Source of the DNA: Medicago truncatula
Lineage: Eukaryota > Streptophyta > Magnoliopsida > Fabales > Fabaceae
DNA: 64,000 nt
Direction of reading: 5' to 3'
NCBI RefSeq assembly: GCF_003473485.1
Contig: NC_053046.1
Coordinates: 2,118,001 to 2,182,000 of the forward strand
The position numbers and the translations under genes were made by a program. The notes under the pieces are model-generated. The model saw nothing but the letters and a program-made list of their open reading frames with translations. It searched no databases and had not been told where the DNA came from. Numbering within the stretch: position 1 is the stretch's first letter; each line of letters begins with the position of its first letter. This document shows, piece by piece, positions 31,641-44,145 of the stretch.

Positions 31641-32571
31641 ATAAACACTATATAATTTGCATAACTACAATTATGTGTATCTATAAGGCACTAATTCCTT
31701 TTGATGGAATTGTGAATAAATAGAAACGATTATAGAGAGAAGGAAAGAAAGAGAGAATATAGAGAAATATTATTATTATGTGGTGTACATAAGAAGGTTA
31801 CAAATGAGCTCTATTTATATGGAAATAGATTAACTTATAGACTAAGCCCCGATAATCTAATCGTTAACTTATTAACTCTTTGCTATTTGAACATCCATGG
31901 TTAATGTTTATAACAATGTACAAATCAAATATGTAATATTTGGTTGATGTATCCTAACATATCTTGACGCATTTGTGCTTCTTAGACAAATCAATCATAA
32001 TTGAATTTGCTTGTGAATTTTTGGACTTGTAACTTTAGTATTGAACAGTACTAAATCTCTCGAACTGAATGATTAGATAAGGCAAGATTGAGCTTTATGC
32101 GTCAAATAAATATAACTCTCTCTATTCCTCAACATACGTTTATTGAACCAAGTGACTTCCAGTGATGGTAAAATAGACGACTATTTCAATGACATATGCT
32201 CGGATAGTTATACATTAGGATAGACTTACCCGCTATTCCTAACTTGATAGAATATATACATGGTTTAAACCTTGAATAGGAATTTGGACTAAATCAAAAG
32301 ATCATTTGTAGAACACTGCATCGTCGACAAAAGCATTAAGAGCATATTCACTAAAGATTATATTAAATGCATGAATCGTATAAAACCAAAATAGAATAAC
32401 GGTACTAAATAGAATTCTAACTATTTATTTATAATCCTAACACAAAAGAGAGTTTAATTACTCATGGAGAGCATAACTAACAAAAGAAGGTTGATACATA
32501 TTGGAGAAACATCAACAAGCTTGAATCCAAGCTCCGTAGCTCTCATTTGGTTGCTCACGCCTTCTCAATTT

Positions 32572-32707
<136 letters not shown>

Positions 32708-32770
32708 TTTGTGTGAGTTACAAGTGATTCGAAATAAAAGGAAAAACTATATCTCTATTTCTAGTACGTT

Positions 32771-32798
32771 CGCTAGACGCAATGAGGTCCGTCTAGCG
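32771..32798. repeat. perfect 9-bp stem hairpin
   Basis: CGCTAGACG and its exact reverse complement CGTCTAGCG are separated by 10 bases. A related CGCCTAGCGAA lies further on near 32951. It resembles in style the CGCCTGGCGAA motifs in the LTR at 49.3 kb. Confidence 0.6.
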
Positions 32799-33703
32799 AG
32801 TCGAGCTTTCTTCTTTGGATGGAAAAGTCAAATTGTCTTCATATATTTCTCAAAACCGCAATAACTTGCTTAGCAGACCATTTCTTGTCTAACAAACTGT
32901 CTTTGGTATTTCTCCTTGGAACTTATTGTATTGGCTCACTTCATCATTGTTGAGCTCGCCTAGCGAATCGGTGTTGTCGCCAAATATCTTTGCGGTGATC
33001 TGGCACGCATGCTTACGTCACTTTGTTCCACATTGATGTAGTCGTGTCCAAACCTACAAAAAGGTGCGGGAAACAAACGTAATAGCTTTCTGGCATAGTT
33101 TTGCGATTTAAATGATATTACATAACATTGGGGTTCTTTTTAAGTCAGATAACTTGTTGAACAAGTTGATAAGTGTTATGAAAAATTAACTGTAATTCAA
33201 CACTTGTCAGTTTGCTTGATGTCTATTTAGGTGACTAGTCAGTAGGGGTTCAATTTTGTTAGGTTTTCCGTAAAAAAAAAAATCAAAAATCAAAACCAAT
33301 CAAATCTACATCAATTTGGTTTTCAACGTCGTTGTAAATTAAATTAAACTGATGATATATGGTTTGGTTGATTGGTTCATCTAAAAATACAATTAAAAAA
33401 AAAAATAAATACCAAAACAAAAATATATAAAGTTGCAATAAACAGAATATCTAATTGAGCGTAAAGATTATCGTTCGTAGTAGTTATTTCATGAAATTTC
33501 AAGTTGAAATAACGTAACTAAAGTAAAAAAAATGTGAAAACACAATTGAGTAGCTTAAGTTATCAATTACTTAAATATATAAATTTTTGTTACAGAGAAT
33601 AAGCTTGCCATCTGTTAATTTTTTTTTTAAAGAAATTTGTTATTTTTAGTTTTGTTTTCTTCTATCTATTCAAAGTAAGTGAAGAGAAGTTTTTGTTTTT
33701 GTT

Positions 33704-33708
<5 letters not shown>

Positions 33709-33735
<27 letters not shown>
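33709..33735. repeat. (AT)n microsatellite
   Basis: About 13 uninterrupted TA dinucleotides. Confidence 0.95.
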
Positions 33736-33737
<2 letters not shown>

Positions 33738-36700
33738 GGGGATGATATTAGTAAAATGTTGGAGTTAAAGTTAAGTCAAGGTGGATTTAATAAACTTATT
33801 AATTCTATCAAGTTCGATTCGTCAATTTATTGAATTTCAAAATTGAAATAACCGAACCAATTTAGTTTAGTTTTCTTTGATTTGGTATTTATCCTTTTTA
33901 GAAAAGATCAAATAATTTTTTGTTTGATTTAATTTGGGTTCTCTCTGATCTCCATAAATCCTAGTTCAACAATGGTCCTCTAAAAAATATTGTAGTAATA
34001 TTATTATTAGCAAAAAACTATATATGAAAAACCAAGACGATTAACTTTTTTATATGTAAAATCAAGATGATTCTTACATTTATGTAAATTTTATTTAATA
34101 AAAGAGTAATATTGAAATGAGACTTGTCTTAATATCTTAATACTCCTAAAAAATAATATATGACTTGAAAAGGGAAAAGAGATCGAAATAGAAAACTAAA
34201 CCGACATAGAGCCTTGATTTTAATTTGTGCATATGATGTAGTAATATAGAGGATAATATCAATATCCACAAACTTGTCTTACCTCACTAAGATGAACTGA
34301 TTGTGCTTGCGTGAGGGAACAGGCTTTGATCTTCAAAGAAAATAACAACTACACCACCGTCCATTCCCTTCTGGAACTGCACTTGGATTAACTAATTAAT
34401 TAATTAACTAACCACCTCTTTAATCAAGTCTTCATATCATATTGTGACATGCGTAAGAATAGATTAGGTGTAAATGACCTAATTTGCTGGAATAGATTAT
34501 ACAAAAGTTAGTTTTTTTGTTTTTGTTTTGAAAGGATATACATACAAAAGTTGGTTTTTTATGGAGTAATTGGAAAAAACACACACTACAAGTCATAACA
34601 ATTGGCAACGTATTCACTTAATAACACTAAGTTTTTATCGAAGAAATAATGGTTAGTTGGTGCCTTGGTGGTTCCCTCCTCCTATGACCTCTGTCTTGCT
34701 AGCTGATAACAACATATATAGTGTCATTGCTAGACCTCTTAAGGAACATTAATCTCAAGCTAAATTCCTGACAAATAGAAAACACACTTAATTATTTGCA
34801 GACTTTTACACTTATTTCCTGTAGCACTTTAGCGGTGTTAGGCCAATTTTTTTTTTGATCAAGTAACATGCAAATAAAAAAATACTACATAAGTAACACA
34901 TATCTTATAGCGTTTTAAAGTATTTGTTTTATTGAAGATAGATAATTCATTTGGTTGAGTTAAGAGATTAAAAATTATAAAAATTAAAGGTTCAAGGTTG
35001 ATTGAATTCTTTTTAGGAAAAAAACATTAACATACTTTGATCAAAAAAAATTATACAATTTTTTCATGAAATCTTATATGTTTTGGATGTTTAACCAATA
35101 TTCTTACGGAACCCGTTAGCATATTCTCCTTCCATTAATTGCAATAAATTATTTTCTAGCAGTTCACCCAACAAAGTCGGTCAAGGATTTGGATAAGAAG
35201 AATTGGGCATATACCAAACTCATCATGTTAAAATTGAACATTAAATTAAAGACAAGAATGCTTACGCAACGAGAACCCGCAATACAACACCTCAGCGAGA
35301 GAAAAAAAATCCACAATAGAAAAACACAGTTTCTTTTTTTTTTTTTTTTTGTTATTAAAAATAAATAAATACAACAACACAATGGGTTGTGAATTGTGAC
35401 CGACATTGATTTCATTTTTCAGTGACCATATGCCACATGATCCTTTTTTATGATTATACATATAATATACATAGATATAAAGTAAAGAAAATACTAAGGA
35501 ATGTCATTAAGACACTCTTTAAAAATTAAAGATCTTATCTCAAAAAAATAATATTAAAGATCTAAAATGTTTTATGTAAGTTTATGTATTTAAAGTTTTG
35601 GAAATAAAGTATTTGATTTTTTAATAAATAATTTTTCAATTTAAAATATTTAAAAAATATCTTTAGAACATTCGTTAGCAAAAATTATAAAAGTCCTTAA
35701 AAAAGAAAGAAATCAACACTTAAATTAGGTGGAGTCGAGCATGAAACTCTTTATTTAGCTGGGAATTTAGTGGACAACTATTTCCAAGTATATATGAAAA
35801 ATTAACAGTGGATAATTTATTCAAGAACATTATCAATTTTGTGGATAAGTGCGGGACGAGTGTCACGTTATCAATTTATGTGCTTAAATCTTAAATCTTT
35901 AACGATTGGTGCTATCTCTTAAAAATATAATTGATGTTTTTACTGAGTTGAAGTGCATAAAAAGTTACTTATAGATTCGACTAAAATATATCATTGAATA
36001 CTGATAGATGAATGAATTTTGAAAAAGAAAAGAACTTTTTATACCTCATCCAATTTGAAATCTTAAAAAGTGTGACAATGTTATAAGTTTTACGTTAAAT
36101 AAATAAAAATACTCAATGTCATTTTTAAATCTAAAGACCTTTCCATTTATTATACTAATCTTTTTGGTTGGATTCTTGTCTTCATGTGTTTAAGTCCTAA
36201 CAAAGTGTAGAAAGAAAAATGATACAGGCAAAAGCCGAGTTATAAGTGTTGCATCGTAAGAAAAATATAATGTGCTAAATTCTATTTTAATTTATAAAAG
36301 AAAAATGTTAAATGATTGGACCTCTGGAACATGATTTAAATGGTCTTATAGTAGTGTCTGATAGCATATGTTTTAACAAATCGTAGATAAACTTTTGTAC
36401 TATCTTATTTGAATTTGGATCGAATCTATCTCAATTCTTAAAAAACTTGTTTGTTAGACGAAGAATGTCCATACTTATAAAATTATGTTTGACTATATCT
36501 CATTCAATTTAAGAACCTAATAGTGGTATAAAATATTATAAGGATACCAACTAAAAAAGTTGTCAATATTTAGTGTCCGACACAAACTCCAAACAAGATT
36601 TTCTTAAAAAGAGGGAACTTATGAAAAAACAAGATGATGTCTCCATGAAGATGCATTCATAAAACTTGATGAAGGTAAGAAAATTACTATTGAGTATTGA

Positions 36701-36788
36701 CAAGAAAAAAAGTTAATCTGTGAACATTATGATGAAGATTGATATAAATTGTAGAAAGAGGCACAAAGAGATAACCAAAGCACGTGCA

Positions 36789-38440
36789 TCACTCAGGCAA
36801 ATTTTTACATAAAGGGCAAGTAGCATTCATCTTGAGCCAAACATCTATACAATCTGCATGGAAATGATGATTACATTGAGGTATACTTCTTAATGTCTCC
36901 ATTGGTTTGTACTCACTAAGACATATGGAACAAACATTGTCAATGGACTTAGGCAATTGTCCACTCTCTGCTAGTTGAATCTTTGGATATTGTTCTATCC
37001 TTGAATGATCAAGTCCAAACACAAACCAATGAGGTTCCTGATTACTTGGTTCTATGTTCGTAATTGTTTGTGTTTGTTGGGTATGATTTTGCTGTCTATC
37101 TTTACATAGGGATAGAGTTACCCACATGAAGAGCAAAATTCCAGTTAGTCCCCATATTAGAAAAAAACAGATAGTTTTATTCTTTGGAGTTGTAGGATTT
37201 CCACCTGTATAATTAGAACTGTAGTATAAGCTATTGCAATTTATTTATACATTATCAATAAGGCAAGTTTTATGGTAGACCCAATAATTTGAGTGTATTG
37301 GTACACCAAATTCTTAAATTAATAGTTAAATGAGTTATTTTTTGTAGGAAAAAATTATTTTCTATCACCTATAATTATAATAACTAAATCTTATTTACCA
37401 AAAACATCAACGCAATAAAATTTAATTTTTTTGAATTCTTATTACTCATAATAGAGAATTTTGAGTATTTTTTACAATAAAATGTGAAAAAATTAGTATG
37501 ATTTTTATAAAAAATGAAATGATGTTTTTTTCATATAAAATGATGTTTTCTAAAATATATATATCAACAAACACTTATTTTCTTCATAAAAAATGATAGT
37601 TAATTTATAAAAATTGTAAGCGAGAGTAACGGTACACCGTAATTTATGGGTGTACCATAGAAGTCCCCTATCAATAAAACTATATATTTGTATTATAAAA
37701 AGTTATACCTGGGTTATCAAAGTAACTGTAACAAGTAACATCATAACCTGTACCCTTTGCAAAGCCACAAAATTGATCTTCTTTACAACTACAAAGAGGT
37801 GTATTCCATCGCAACAATATATCAGAGTATAGTCCATCGTGGATTACCGTTGGTAGACCGGATTTATTTATGACCGGAACCTTAGCTGATCGAATCTCAT
37901 GACACGATGGACTCCACAAATTACTAAGAGGTGATTGTAACGTATACATGATCGAATACTTGTCATTGCTTAGACAAGGTATATTAGGAAGATCATCAAA
38001 CATTGGTCCGTTTGCAAAATTGGTAGTACAGTTGAGAAATGTTACGTTTTCATAATAATGAGTACTATGATCAAATCTGTCCCATTGGAAAGGTGAATCA
38101 TTGTTGAGGTCTATGTTCAAGGAACCGTCTTGGTGAACAACCATTAGGATCATCCAACCAAATTCTTTGACTTGCATGGGAAAATTTTTTGACAATAAAT
38201 TCTCTTCCATTTGAGAGTGTAATCAAAGGTTGGTTCATATTGTTGCAATAAACTTCAAATCCTGGGTACCCACATCGATCACTTTGATTTTTTTTCTCTT
38301 AATTGGAAAGGGAACTGAAAAAAAAATCCCGACTCTAGGGTTCCGCAGTATCCCTCAGTACAAATTGGAGCTCTGCTTCTTGTTGAGTGAAAAAGCAAGA
38401 GGACTATGGAAAATATGAAAGAAATTTTCATGGTAGCCAT
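36789..38440 (-). pseudogene. ATL20/21-type RING-H2 gene copy 1, frameshifted pseudogene
   Basis: Two-exon layout like copies 2 and 3: exon 1 about 38440-37709, exon 2 37204-36789. Exon 2 is intact (membrane span, then a RING-H2 from CSICLSEY to CPLCKNLPE). Exon 1 keeps the signal peptide (MATMKISFIFSIVLLL), the GUB_WAK start and the downstream WAK-like part, but its frame is broken twice. The first break follows LREK, where an A-run has one extra base; next to it a 15-base in-frame segment present in copy 2 is missing. The second is a two-base deletion after RRFL, before NIDLNNDSPF. The parts lie in three frames, so a full protein cannot be made. Its intron carries a 407-bp MITE. A sequencing error could explain the homopolymer change but hardly the second break. 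Confidence 0.82.
37262..37668 (+). mobile_element. 407-bp Mutator-like MITE, copy A, inside the pseudogene intron
   Basis: Imperfect terminal inverted repeats of about 40 bp (left GGCAAGTTTTATGGTAGACC, right end complementary to GGGGACTTCTATGGTACACC). It is flanked by an exact 9-bp duplication TATCAATAA (37253-37261 and 37669-37677), as expected for Mutator-like elements. The matching intron of RING copy 2 has TATCAACAA with no insert, an empty site. A same-length copy lies inverted at 44146-44552. Confidence 0.88.
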
Positions 38441-38444
38441 TAGA

Positions 38445-39960
38445 TATGATGATATGAGAGTGCACACTATCTTGAAATATTGATTGTCTACTATAATGGG
38501 ATGAGACATAAAGTTTGTGTATTCCAATTAATGCCTACTTAATCCTAGTATTACTCGTCCAGTTATGTCTCAATTTGGATTATCTATGTTGTCCTTTTAT
38601 CTCAACGAATTTAGTTGCTTGATTGACTAGTACGAAGAACAGATATAAGTTCAATGATAGCAAGAAGTCCAAACATTTTCAGGCCTATTGTTTTATTGGC
38701 GACAAACCGTTGCCACTCGGGGAGAATGTAGTATAAATAAGGGTCTTGCTAATAAATATATCTTTTTTTGTTGAATAACTCTGGTGGACAACTCCACCGT
38801 TGCGGTGCTTAAATCCCAACTTTTAATTGCATTTTTTTCTCCTTTTTAACACTACAAACACATTCTCCCACCTATTTGATGGAGGGCTTAAATCACACAA
38901 GAGACAAACAAAAACACTTTCTCTCCCACCCTTAAGGCACTTGTTAGGATAGTAAAAGGTAGAAGTTCATTTATATGAGAGTGGATTCCCTCAAATGAGC
39001 AAGAGTCTAGCTAATAAGTTCATTTAGGAAGAGTGGATTCCCTCAAATGAATAACTCTACAATTATATCCGCTGCTTAAATCCCAACCTATAATTGCACT
39101 ATCTTTCTAGAAGTCTTTTAAGTTATTTAATTGTAACAAATTTTAAGTCCTTTTGAGCTTAGCTCAGGTGGTAGGAACAATGTATAATATATGCAAGGTC
39201 CGAAGTTCAAACTCTGGTCACCACCAAAAAAAAAAAATTATAACAAACTGATTCATTAAGTTTTTCCGTACTAATTAGGTCCTTTAAGTTATTTAACTAA
39301 CAATTTAGGGGATTTTATATCTTAAACATGTAAGTTATTCGGGGCCTCAAAGTTTCAATTAAATAACTTAAAAAACCTAAATGTTACGAAAAATACTGAA
39401 AGGACTAACTTGTTACAATTAATTAACTTAAAGGACCTAAAAATGACCTATTTAATGGAGGGTTTAGATCACACATGAGGGGAGGAAAATGGAGACAATC
39501 CTCTCTCGGTCTTAGGGTTTTTGGTTGTTTGCTAAGAAAACAAAAAGTAGAACCTTTACATTCAAAACAACAATTTTTAAACATTCAAAAAGTTGAATAT
39601 AAATTTCTCACAATTTTTCAAGAAAATATTTCTATTTTCTTAACAAATGTTATAAAGGCATTCTTTAACATTTTCTATAAATAAATAAAAAAAACCACTA
39701 AACTCAATTACAACCAAAATTATAATAGTGTCTCCATTTAATTTTTTGGCACTTTATTTTTTATTTTTTTTAAATCATGTTGTCTAGTAGTAAGAATTTC
39801 ACTATTTAAAGTGAATAAGAGAAAAATCTTGAGTTCAAACCTTGACCGACCCTGCATATTGTAATGTCTTTACCAACTTAAATATGTTCATTGGGACAAA
39901 CTTTAACGCATTTTTATTTATTCTAAAAGGTAACAAGTTGTTCGTTACTAATCAATTAGT
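38445..39960. other. upstream flank of RING copy 1, duplicated upstream of copy 2
   Basis: Blocks at about 38520-39110 and 39450-39900 recur, diverged, at about 42660-43030 and 43080-43540. Shared pieces include GTGGATTCCCTC(A/G)AATGAATAACTCTACAATTATA and the GTTGTCTAGTA-GTAAGAATTTC piece. The flank was therefore duplicated with the gene. It also contains a SINE at 39160-39236. No gene of its own. Confidence 0.7.
39160..39236 (+). mobile_element. short tRNA-related SINE with A-tail
   Basis: The box-A-like GCTTAGCTCAGGTGGTAGGA is followed about 35 bases later by box-B-like GAAGTTCAAACTCTGG and ends in an 11-base A-run. This is the layout of Au-type plant SINEs. It is shorter than a full element and may be truncated. 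Confidence 0.65.
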
Positions 39961-39961
39961 T

Positions 39962-40441
39962 AATTTGATTACCTAGTTAGGCACAACAATGACATGAGGG
40001 GAGAGAGAGAGAGCTTGTTGATCCACTATCAATAGATTCTTACAAAAAGATAGAAAAGAGGTTATAAGAAATTAACTTCAACAAGTTATCTATGAGCAAC
40101 ATAATTGCTACATGTTTTACAATTTTTTTCTCATGAACAAGAGACTCAATGATTTCACTTTTTAAAGGTGTTTACAATGTTTCTTAATCCATAAATCTCA
40201 TCAAAAGTCACTCAAATCTTAATCTCTAAGTTTCTTAAAAGTTTCCTTGCACCCGAGACACTTGTGCGTCTTCCTTATGGCTCCATGCGCAAAGCCTATC
40301 AGGCAGTACCGAAATCTGTAAAAATGGTGAGACTCTTAACAATGGTGTCTCACAGTGCTCTAGATAGAACTAGCTCCAAAAGAGATGACCTATATGGAGA
40401 AAAAGTTTGTATATAGTTGTTCGTATTTGATGTTTAGTCTA
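39962..40441. other. downstream flank of RING copy 2, duplicated downstream of copy 3
   Basis: It matches about 45170-45640, including TATGGCTCCATGCGCAAAGC and the AACAATGGTGTCTCACAGTG block. The match breaks at 40441, where a solo LTR has inserted, and resumes at about 41169. No gene recognised. Confidence 0.75.
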
Positions 40442-40865
40442 TGTTGTCAATTCGTCAAAAATCACACCAATAAAATACTTTATGTGTGGAGTAAAATAAT
40501 CAAGCAACTAAAACAATGTGGGTAACAATTATAAACACAAGCAAAAGTAGAAAACAGCGAGAGAAAGAAAGAGAGAACACACAAAATTTCAGTTCGGTCC
40601 AATACTGGTTTAGTTTGAGGGAGAGAGCAGCCCTCCGTTCCACTATAATGATGAGTAACTTTACAAAGAGATATAAAAAAGGTTACAAGAATTAGTCTTC
40701 AAACCTAATTCCACCCAAAGTCCTGAATCTCTTCCCGCGACCAAGAGACTCCATCCTAATAGTGTTTCTCCAAGGTGAATCAATCCCAACCCTAGTGTGT
40801 TGTTGCCAAGAGCAAACTCTACAAACCCTAGTTTTAGTGTTGGCTTCTAAACCCTTGTTTTTGCC

Positions 40866-40909
<44 letters not shown>

Positions 40910-41163
40910 GTTTACATCTGATACAAGGTCTATATTTATAGTAAAAGTATCCCTCAAATAATTGGAACAAATCTCGGCCCAGAAAATACGTTTATGTTTT
41001 ATGCTGTTTCGAGAAATCGGCCACCGATTTTACCAAATCGGACGTCGAAAATTCACGAATGGAAAGGCTGGAAACACACTCAAAATCGGCCACCGAATTG
41101 TCCAAATCGGGCCCCAATTTTGGCACTTCAAAACTCCAATTTTGAGTCACTTCAACAACAACA
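40442..41163. mobile_element. 722-bp solo LTR, probably Copia-type
   Basis: It begins TGTTGTCAATTC and ends CAACAACAACA. It is flanked by GTCTA (left) and GTTTC (right), each one change from GTCTC at the uninterrupted site downstream of RING copy 3 (near 45636), which acts as the empty site. It contains a CT microsatellite (40869-40906). No internal domain or second LTR is present, so it is a solo LTR. Frames inside it are not genes. Confidence 0.78.
40869..40906 (+). repeat. (CT)n microsatellite inside the solo LTR
   Basis: About 18 uninterrupted CT dinucleotides. Confidence 0.95.
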
Positions 41164-41322
41164 GTTTCATTTTATACAATTTGATACATTGAATTAACAT
41201 AACATAAAATCGAATGAAGGTAAGAAAATGACTAATGAGATGGAAGAAGTATGTTAACATTATAATGAAGATTGATATAAAATTGTAGAGAGATGCACAA
41301 AGAGATAACCAAAGCACATGCA

Positions 41323-42606
41323 TCACTCAGGCAAATTTCTACATAAAGGGCAAGTAGCATTCATCTTGAGCCAAACATCTATACAATCTGCATGGAAATG
41401 ATGATTACATTGAGGTATACTCCTTAATGTCTCCATGGGTTTGTACTCACCAAGACATATGGAACAAACATTGTCAATGGACTTAGGCAATTGTCCACTC
41501 TCTACTAGTTGAATCTTTGGATATTGTTCTATCCTTGAATGATCAAGTCCAAACACAAACCAAGAGGGTTCCCGATCACTTGGTTCTATGATGATAATTG
41601 TTTGTGTTTGCTGGATATGGTTTTGCTGTCTATCTTTACATAGGGATAGAGTTACCCCCATGAGGAGCAAAATTCCAGTTACTCCCCATACTACTTCAAA
41701 AAAGTAGATATTTTCATGCTTTGGACTTGGAGGATTTACGCCTATAGAATTAGAACTTAGTATAAGTTTTTGCAATTTATTTATATATGTATATTATCAA
41801 CAAAAACATATATAAATGTGTTATAGAAAGTTACCTGGCATATTATCAAAGTAACCGTAACAAGTAACATCAAGACCCCTATCCGATGCAAAGCCACAAT
41901 ATTGTGGTGCTTTGCAACCACAAAGAGGTGTATTCCATCGCAACATTAAATTAGAGTAAAGTCCTTCCATGATAACCATTGGTTGACCGGATTTATCTTT
42001 AACTGGAACCTTAGCAGATCCAATCTCATGACACGATGGACTCCACAAATTACCAAGAAGTGATTGTAACGCATACATGATCAAATAGTTGTCATTGCTT
42101 AGACAAGGTATATTATTAGGAAGATGATCAAACATTGGTTCCTTTGCATTTTTAGTACAATTGAGAAATGTTACGTTTTCATAATGAGTACTATGATAAA
42201 GTCTGTCCCGTTGGAAAAGTGAATCATCGTTGAGGTCTATGTTTTGAAGGAACCTTCTTGGTGGACAATCATTGGGATCATCCATCCATATTCTTTGGCT
42301 CTCATAGGATATATTTTTGATAACATATTCTTTTCCATTTGAGAGTGTAATCAAAGGTTGCTTATTTTTGCAAACAACTTCAAAGCCTGGGTACACACAT
42401 CGATCACTTTGATTATTGCTAATTTGATTTTCTTCTCTTAATTGGAAAGGGAAGTTAAAAAGAAGTCCTAATTCTGGGGTTCCGCAGTATTGTCTCTTGT
42501 CACAAATTGGAGGTTTGAATTTTTTTTGGGGGGGAGTTGTGCTTTTTGTTGAGTGAAAAAGCAAGAGAACTATGGAAAATATGAATGAAATTCTCAAGGT
42601 AGCCAT
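41323..42606 (-). CDS. ATL20/21-type RING-H2 membrane E3 ligase, copy 2 (intact)
   Basis: Exons are 42606-41835 and 41741-41323 with a 93-bp intron (donor GTAACT, acceptor ending CTATAG). The product is 396 residues, the usual ATL20/21 length. Seen in order: a signal peptide (1-22), then a Cys-rich GUB_WAK galacturonan-binding-like ectodomain with CGTPELG and [12 protein letters not shown] motifs. A WAK-associated C-terminal part (CHEIGSAKVPV, RWNTPLCGCKAPQYCGF) comes next. It is followed by one membrane span at about 272-292 and a cytosolic RING-H2 at about 349-394 ([28 protein letters not shown]) with all eight Zn ligands. Role by family: membrane-anchored RING ubiquitin ligase whose ectodomain may sense the cell wall. 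The start MATLRISFIF is chosen because the signal peptide begins there; an in-frame ATG lies 24 codons upstream. Confidence 0.92.
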
Positions 42607-42609
42607 TAG

Positions 42610-43690
42610 TAATGAGAGTACATGTGGTGTGTGTGAGTCACTATAATGGGACGAGACATAAAAGTTTGTATATTCCAATCAATGCCTACTTAATCCTAGC
42701 ATTACTCGTCCAATATTATTTTCCTTATGTGTCCATTTGGATTATGTATACTGTCCCTTTTATCTCAACGAATCTAGTTCTTTGATGGACTACTGCAAAG
42801 GAGCATGCGATATATAAGTTCAATGATAGCAAGAAGTCCAAATATTCTTAGGTCTATTGTTCTTTGAGAATGTAGTAGTATATAACAAGAGTCTTGCTAT
42901 CTCTAAAAATAAAATAAAATAAGAGTTTTGTTAATAATAAGTTCATTTAGGAGGAGTGGATTCCCTCGAATGAATAACTCTACAATTATATGCGGTGAGT
43001 CTTGTTAGTAAATTCCAACCTATAATTGCACTATCTCTCATTTTTAATATTGCAAACACATTTTCTCATCAATTTAATGAAGGGGGAAAATTGGAAACAA
43101 TCCCCTCCCGCCCTTAGGGTGTTGCTAAGAAAACAAAAGGTAAAAGTTTTACATTTAAAACAACAATTTTAAACATTCAAAAAGTTGAATATAAATTTCT
43201 CATAATTTTTCTATTTTAATTTTCTTAATCGATGTCTTAAGGACACTCTTTAACATTTCCTATGAATAAATTAAAATTCACTAAACTCGATTACAACCAA
43301 AATTACAATGTTGCCTCCATTTAATTATTTGACAAGTATTTTAAAAAATAAATATTTATACGTTTTTTTAATCATGTTGTCTAGTAAGTAAGAATTTCAT
43401 TATTTAAAGTGAATAAGTAAGAAATTTTGAGTTTGAACCTTAACCGACCTTGCATATTGTAATATCTTTGCCAACTAAGATGTGCTTACGTAGACAAAAT
43501 TTTACACGTTTTTATTTATTCTAAAAAGTAACAAGTTGTCACTTTTGCCTTATTGTATGTAAATGAGTCACTAAAAAAGTATCGTTGAAAGATACACCTC
43601 ATAAACGAGACAATTTCATGTTATTGTATTTTTATTTTTTTGGGGTTGCATATGAAAAAAATAGATAAGGAAAAGAAAACAAAAAAGAGG
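42610..43690. other. upstream flank of RING copy 2 (duplicated spacer)
   Basis: It mirrors the flank upstream of copy 1 (see 38445-39960) and lacks its SINE. No gene recognised. Confidence 0.65.
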
Positions 43691-43694
43691 AAGA

Positions 43695-44050
43695 AAAAAA
43701 CCAGGTCCTTAGAAATGACACACCTAAGACATCACCCATTAAAAGAGCTGATAAATAAGGGGGAGACTCATTGACCGTGATAGGATGGTCTGAACTATTA
43801 ACTACCAACTTAAAGAGAACGTCTGCACATGAAATTCCTTCTCGAAGGATATGGTGAATAGTAATTAGTAACTACCCAATCCTTAGCAAGATAGTTATGG
43901 ATGAGTTTCAAGATATTTGCTTGGATGAGTTTCAACATATTTGCATAGTGATGGAAACGTGGAGTGTCCTTCGACACCAATTGCATCACATGAAGAGAGT
44001 CAGAGTAACACACAAGTTTTTTTATAGCCTGCCGCCCAACAAACAAACAA
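43695..44050 (-). pseudogene. RNase H-like (RVT_3) fragment of a LINE-type element
   Basis: The minus strand encodes a piece with CYSDSLHVMQLVS, FHHYANMLKLI and further on HILREGISCADVLFKL. These are the family's Asp-containing strand, the linker and the C-terminal His/Asp motif. A frame change separates the parts near 43870. No promoter or start; a decayed fragment only. Confidence 0.6.
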
Positions 44051-44145
44051 ACAATCGTTGAAAGATACAATTCATAAACGAGATAATTGTTTATCAATAA
44101 TTTTTTTTATATCTTTTAAATAAAAATAAGAATAAATTATAATAT

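Noticed and set aside
37680-38210. 176-codon frame taken as a gene start
   Set aside because: Its first part is in the wrong frame for the family; it is a piece of the frameshifted RING copy 1.
39155-39236. tRNA gene
   Set aside because: Boxes A and B are degenerate and no cloverleaf forms; it ends in an A-run, so a SINE is the better reading.
40962-41197. Overlapping frames of 67-76 codons
   Set aside because: They lie inside the solo LTR and are not conserved genes.
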